Part shown: positions 60,640-64,000 of the stretch, piece by piece
How positions within the stretch are numbered: position 1 is the first letter of the stretch
Layout of the letters: the number at the start of each line of letters is the position of its first letter
NCBI RefSeq assembly: GCF_004403985.1
Contig: NZ_SOHL01000003.1
Location: 321,212-385,211 of the forward strand
Direction: 5' to 3'
Length of the DNA: 64,000 nt
DNA from: Cryobacterium gelidum
GTDB lineage: Bacteria > Actinomycetota > Actinomycetes > Actinomycetales > Microbacteriaceae
Program-made: the position numbers and the translations under genes
The notes under the pieces: generated by a model
Databases searched by the model: none
Seen by the model: the letters and a program-made list of their open reading frames with translations, nothing else
What the model was told of the DNA's origin: nothing

Positions 60640-61890
60640 CTACCGTGCCGCTGGCGCCGCACCGGGCAGTGTCGGCCCGAGTACGTCGGCCCGATGATTC
60701 ATCAGGAGCTGGAACAATCGCGCCTCATAGGCGTGCAGTGCCGGGGTGCTCTGGCCACGAACGAGGCGGTCGCGCACGAAGGCGAGCCGCGTGGCATCCG
60801 CTATGAAGCGCCTCATTGCGAGTTTCTTCGATCGGTCCTGTCGTCTGCCCCAGGCCAGCGCCTGGCGTCGGCCGGTGCCGGTTCCCAGCATGGAAACCTC
60901 CGCCGGCGTGAACCACCCGGCCTGCGAGTATTCGTGCAGCCGGCGCAGGGTGATGCGTTCCTCCTGGCGGCGCAGGAACACCACGATCAGGATGGCGACG
61001 ATGAACAACGGCACCTGCACAACCACGTAGTAGAACAGCATCGAGGCGTCGCCGGCGAGCACGAAGGTTGAGCCGTTCCAGAGCGCATGCAGGGCGATCG
61101 CGGGCACCAGGCCGAGCAGAAAGTAGCCAACCGCTGCGCTCTTGGTGGCGCCGCGGCGCGCCGCCAGGCCGAGAGCGAGCCCGATGCAGATCGTGAACGT
61201 GACGTGCGCGAACGGCGAGAATACCCCACGCAGCAGAAAGGTGATGCCGAGGCTCTGCGCGGTGCCCTCGGTCATGGCCAGGCCGAAGTACTGAATATTC
61301 TCCGAGAACGCGAAGCCGGCCGCGATCGTGGTGGCGTAGACGACGCCGTCGACGGGGCCGCCGAAATGTCGTCGCACCGCCCAGAACAACACGAGCACGC
61401 CAAAGCCCTTGGCGACTTCCTCCACGATCGGGGCTTGAATAACAGCGGATGCGAAATCACTCCCGGTGAGCGCGCCCGCGCTGGCCGCAATCGTGATCTG
61501 CACGCCGAGGTCGAACACCAGGGCGCTGAAAATGGAGATTCCGGCGCCCCAGAGCAGCGCGAAGATCAACGCGGGCCGCGGCTCCGGGTCCCAGCGATCG
61601 ATCCAGCGCACCGCGAGTAGCACGACGGCCAGCGGCAGCAGAGCCAGGAGCAGTCCGAACAGCAGCGCGCCGGTTCCGAGGAAGGTGGTCAAATACACGA
61701 ACACAACGAGCAGGGCCAGCCCGGCGAGCACGATGCCGACAACGGCAACGACGATGCGGCCGGCGCGCGACGGGCGCACCGGCCGGCTCCAGACCGGTTG
61801 CACCGGGGCCGGACTCGCCTGCACGGGAAGAGACTGTTCCGGCCTCTGCACGGGGGCCGGGTCGTGGCCTGGTGTCTGGTCGAGGCTCAT
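60640..61890 (-). CDS. PrsW family intramembrane metalloprotease
   Basis: This 416-residue membrane protein has about eight helices and a Pro-rich N-terminus (residues 1-45). The PrsW/CAAX-like protease motif EExxK is intact in APIVEEVAKGFGVLVLFW, and GVVYATTIAAGFAFSENIQYF follows, with the second conserved Glu. In Bacillus, PrsW cleaves an anti-sigma factor; the target here is unknown. ATG 61890 gives MSLDQTPGHD. Confidence 0.88.
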   Translation of the reverse strand: MSLDQTPGHDPAPVQRPEQSLPVQASPAPVQPVWSRPVRPSRAGRIVVAVVGIVLAGLALLVVFVYLTTFLGTGALLFGLLLALLPLAVVLLAVRWIDRWDPEPRPALIFALLWGAGISIFSALVFDLGVQITIAASAGALTGSDFASAVIQAPIVEEVAKGFGVLVLFWAVRRHFGGPVDGVVYATTIAAGFAFSENIQYFGLAMTEGTAQSLGITFLLRGVFSPFAHVTFTICIGLALGLAARRGATKSAAVGYFLLGLVPAIALHALWNGSTFVLAGDASMLFYYVVVQVPLFIVAILIVVFLRRQEERITLRRLHEYSQAGWFTPAEVSMLGTGTGRRQALAWGRRQDRSKKLAMRRFIADATRLAFVRDRLVRGQSTPALHAYEARLFQLLMNHRADVLGPTLPGAAPAAR

Positions 61891-61956
61891 GATTAGAGAA
61901 TACCGGCCCCGGTACCGGGAACGATGTGAAAATCGACCGGGTACCGCCCGCGCCAC

Positions 61957-63342
61957 TCAGGCGTCGAACATGGTGCCGGGGTTCAGAATACCCAACGGGT
62001 CAAAGACCGCTTTAAGCTGGCGTTGCAAGGCGAGGCTCGTGTCGCCGATCTCGCCCTGCAGCCAGCGACGCTTCAGAACGCCGACGCCGTGTTCGCCGGT
62101 GAGCGTGCCGCCGAGGGCGAGCGCCGCCTGGAACAGCTCATCAGCGGCCGCCCAAATTTCCTCGGGCACCGACGCATCCGCAGTGTCGCCGCGCGGAATG
62201 ACGAAGTTGGGATGCAGGTTGCCGTCGCCGGCGTGGGCGACCGTAGGAATGGCGATGCCGGTGCGGGCGCTGATCTCAGCGATCGCGGCGAACATTTCGG
62301 CCATGCGCGAGCGTGGCACCGCCACGTCTTCGATGAGCACCCGACCGAACTGCTCCAGGGCCGGGTGCATGGCACGGCGAATGGCCAGCAGGCGCTCGCC
62401 CGAGGCAGCATCCGTGGACAGGCTGGCTTCCCCACCGGCGGCCCGCAATACCGCCAGAGCCGCCTCGGCCTCGGCGAGCGCTGCCGGGCCGTCGGTCTGC
62501 ACGAGCAGAAACGCACCCCGCCCCAACGGCAGTCCGGCCGAGCCTTCTGGCCCAAGGTAGGTGGCGACCAGACCGAGTGCGACCGGGTCGATCAGTTCCA
62601 TGATGGCGGGACGAATGCGTGCAGCCGTGACGGCAGCGCTGGCTGCGGCCGCCGCCGTGACCGTCTCAAAGACCGCACCGATCGTGGCTACCGTGCCCGG
62701 GGTCAGCGACCGCACCCGCACGGTCGCCTCGACGATGACCCCGAGTGTGCCCTCGGATCCGGTCAGCAGCGCGGTGAGGTCGTAGCCGGTGACGCCCTTG
62801 ACTGTGCGATGCCCGGTGTGCAGCAGGCTGCCGTCGGCGAGCACGACGGTCAGGCCGAGTACCGCCTCCCGGGTGACCCCGTATTTGGCGCACAGCAAGC
62901 CGCCGGCGTTCGTGGCGATGTTGCCACCGACGGTGGAGATGGCTTTGCTGGCCGGGTCTGGGGCGAACCAGAGGTTCTGCTGCGCGAGCACGTCGTTGAG
63001 GTGCTGATTGATCACGCCCGCTTCGACGACGGCGAGTTCGTCGTCGGGGTTGATCTCGAGGATGCGGCCCAGTCCGGCCACACTCAACACGATGGAACCG
63101 TCGGTGCCGCAGGCACCGCCCGCCAGGCCGGTTCCGGCGCCGCGGGTTACCACCGGCACCCGAAATTCGGTTGCTATGCGCAGCACCGCTTGAACGTGGC
63201 CCACCGTCGTGGCGCGAACGACGGCGAGCGGTGTGCCGTCGGCCACCCAGCCAGACTTGTCGGTGCGGCTGGCCGCCAAGTCCTGGGGGTCGACGCTGAC
63301 GAGACGTCCGAGCTCGGACTGGAGGCGCAGCAGTGCGTTCAT
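61957..63342 (-). CDS. FAD-binding oxidase, GlcD/D-2-hydroxyacid dehydrogenase type
   Basis: This 461-residue flavoenzyme has the FAD-binding PCMH domain with VVTRGAGTGLAGGACGTDGSIVLS and DPASKAISTVGGNIATNAGGLLCAKYG. A vanillyl-alcohol-oxidase-type C-terminal domain follows, with HAGDGNLHPNFVIPR and GTLTGEHGVGVLKRRWL (catalytic His and Arg). It likely oxidises glycolate or D-2-hydroxyacids such as D-lactate. No glcE or glcF partners are adjacent. Confidence 0.9.
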   Translation of the reverse strand: MNALLRLQSELGRLVSVDPQDLAASRTDKSGWVADGTPLAVVRATTVGHVQAVLRIATEFRVPVVTRGAGTGLAGGACGTDGSIVLSVAGLGRILEINPDDELAVVEAGVINQHLNDVLAQQNLWFAPDPASKAISTVGGNIATNAGGLLCAKYGVTREAVLGLTVVLADGSLLHTGHRTVKGVTGYDLTALLTGSEGTLGVIVEATVRVRSLTPGTVATIGAVFETVTAAAAASAAVTAARIRPAIMELIDPVALGLVATYLGPEGSAGLPLGRGAFLLVQTDGPAALAEAEAALAVLRAAGGEASLSTDAASGERLLAIRRAMHPALEQFGRVLIEDVAVPRSRMAEMFAAIAEISARTGIAIPTVAHAGDGNLHPNFVIPRGDTADASVPEEIWAAADELFQAALALGGTLTGEHGVGVLKRRWLQGEIGDTSLALQRQLKAVFDPLGILNPGTMFDA

Positions 63343-63416
63343 CGCACCAGCCTATCGAGCCGTTCCATGTCTGATTTTCGCTACCCTGGGGCGGCCACGC
63401 GTGGCAGGCTCAAGGG

Positions 63417-64000
63417 GTGACCACCTCTCCCGCCACCCGGACCGGGCTGACCGACCCGGTCTTCGCCGAGCGTTACCGCATCATGTGTTCGCGAGACACC
63501 CGGTTCGACGGCCAGTTCATCACCGGCGTGCACACGACCGGAATCTACTGCCGGCCGAGCTGCCCGGCTACCACGCCCAAACCCGGCAATGTCTCGTTCT
63601 ACCTCACGGTTGCGGCCGCCCATGATGCCGGGCTGCGGGCCTGCAAACGCTGCCTGCCCGACGCGGTACCCGGCTCCCCCGCCTGGAACATGCGAGACGA
63701 TCTCGCCGCCCGATCGATGCGACTCATTTCTGACGGTGTCGTGGAGCGTGATGGTGTTCCGGGCCTCGCCGCCCGGCTCGGCTACACTCCGCGCCATCTC
63801 ACCCGAGTGCTCGTCGCCGAGCTCGGTGCCGGTCCGCTCGCGCTCGCCCGGGCTCATCGTGCGCAGACCGCCCGCCTGCTCTTGCTGAGCACCGACCTGC
63901 CGATCACCGACGTGGCCTTCGCCGCCGGGTTTGGCAGTGTGCGCCAGTTCAACGACACCGTCGTCGCCGTGTACGAACGTACCCCGTCCGAAGTGCGCGC
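63417..64000 (+). CDS. Ada/AlkA-type DNA alkylation-repair protein (3' end outside window)
   Basis: About 194 residues are visible. The N-terminus is an Ada-like zinc domain that takes methyl groups from phosphotriesters ([35 protein letters not shown]; four Cys). An AraC-type helix-turn-helix follows ([41 protein letters not shown]). The rest, likely a 3-methyladenine glycosylase (AlkA) domain, lies beyond the window, so an Ada methyltransferase alternative is not excluded. The GTG start follows AAGGG with almost no spacer. Confidence 0.85.
   Translation, partial: MTTSPATRTGLTDPVFAERYRIMCSRDTRFDGQFITGVHTTGIYCRPSCPATTPKPGNVSFYLTVAAAHDAGLRACKRCLPDAVPGSPAWNMRDDLAARSMRLISDGVVERDGVPGLAARLGYTPRHLTRVLVAELGAGPLALARAHRAQTARLLLLSTDLPITDVAFAAGFGSVRQFNDTVVAVYERTPSEVR

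Noticed and set aside
1..64000. tRNA or rRNA genes, insertion sequences or prophage
   Set aside because: I looked for cloverleaf-like sequence, transposase motifs and phage genes and found none I could support.

Overview
The window is about 64 kb of high-GC DNA. Gene content and order point to an actinobacterium, most likely a member of the Microbacteriaceae (inference from gene families; no rRNA is present to confirm it). The actinobacterial housekeeping markers rpsO, pnp, an M16 protease, dapB, thyX, dapA and the RNase J gene are all on the minus strand. They are not in the order usual for actinobacteria: RNase J lies upstream of the M16 protease gene instead of beside dapA, and a 20-kb catabolic and respiratory block sits between pnp and RNase J.

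Layout. 0-5.4 kb: a partial osmoprotectant ABC ATPase, a DctA-type carboxylate symporter and a divergent DcuS/DcuR-like two-component system. 5.4-7.4 kb: two crotonase-fold genes (enoyl-CoA hydratase and 3-hydroxyisobutyryl-CoA hydrolase), probably for valine or fatty-acid breakdown. 7.5-9.9 kb: a DUF222/HNH endonuclease gene with 46 identical in-frame 15-bp repeats and a LexA-type box upstream. 10-24.4 kb: dapA, thyX, a thioredoxin/DUF4395 pair, OsmC, a TIGR01777 epimerase, dapB, a GNAT, a histidine phosphatase, an M16 protease, a TetR gene, an aldo/keto reductase, prfC and rnj, plus a small gene with its own terminator.

24.6-38 kb: a repeat-rich leader and a glutathione peroxidase, then the branched-chain amino acid region. 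A leucine/isovalerate operon (methylcrotonyl-CoA carboxylase beta and alpha, acyl-CoA dehydrogenase, MaoC hydratase, CitE-like lyase) is divergent from a TetR regulator, with two matching GTTA-N8-TAAC sites between them. Beyond it lie a LysE exporter, a PCD-glyoxalase fusion, and a bkdABC operon divergent from an Lrp/AsnC regulator.

38-45.9 kb: the most notable system. Six overlapping genes encode a hydrogenase-4/complex-I-like membrane complex (HyfI-B-C-E-F-G order). The large subunit has lost all four Ni-Fe cysteines and the small subunit has lost one of four iron-sulfur cysteines. A 24-bp perfect palindrome lies between its -35 and -10, and the convergent ArsR-type gene has the same CTTTATA core in its own promoter. 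The set resembles the M. tuberculosis Rv0081-Rv0087 locus, whose biochemical function is not settled.

45.9-64 kb: an SGNH hydrolase, pnp, an APC permease lying between pnp and rpsO, a three-part APH/M23-like/class-III aminotransferase fusion, an AI-2E family protein, a protealysin-like M4 protease with an emfourin-type inhibitor gene, a BCCT transporter, a PNPOx-like protein, an FKBP isomerase, a PrsW-like protease, a GlcD-type oxidase and the start of an Ada-like gene. Short in-frame tandem repeats recur throughout the window.
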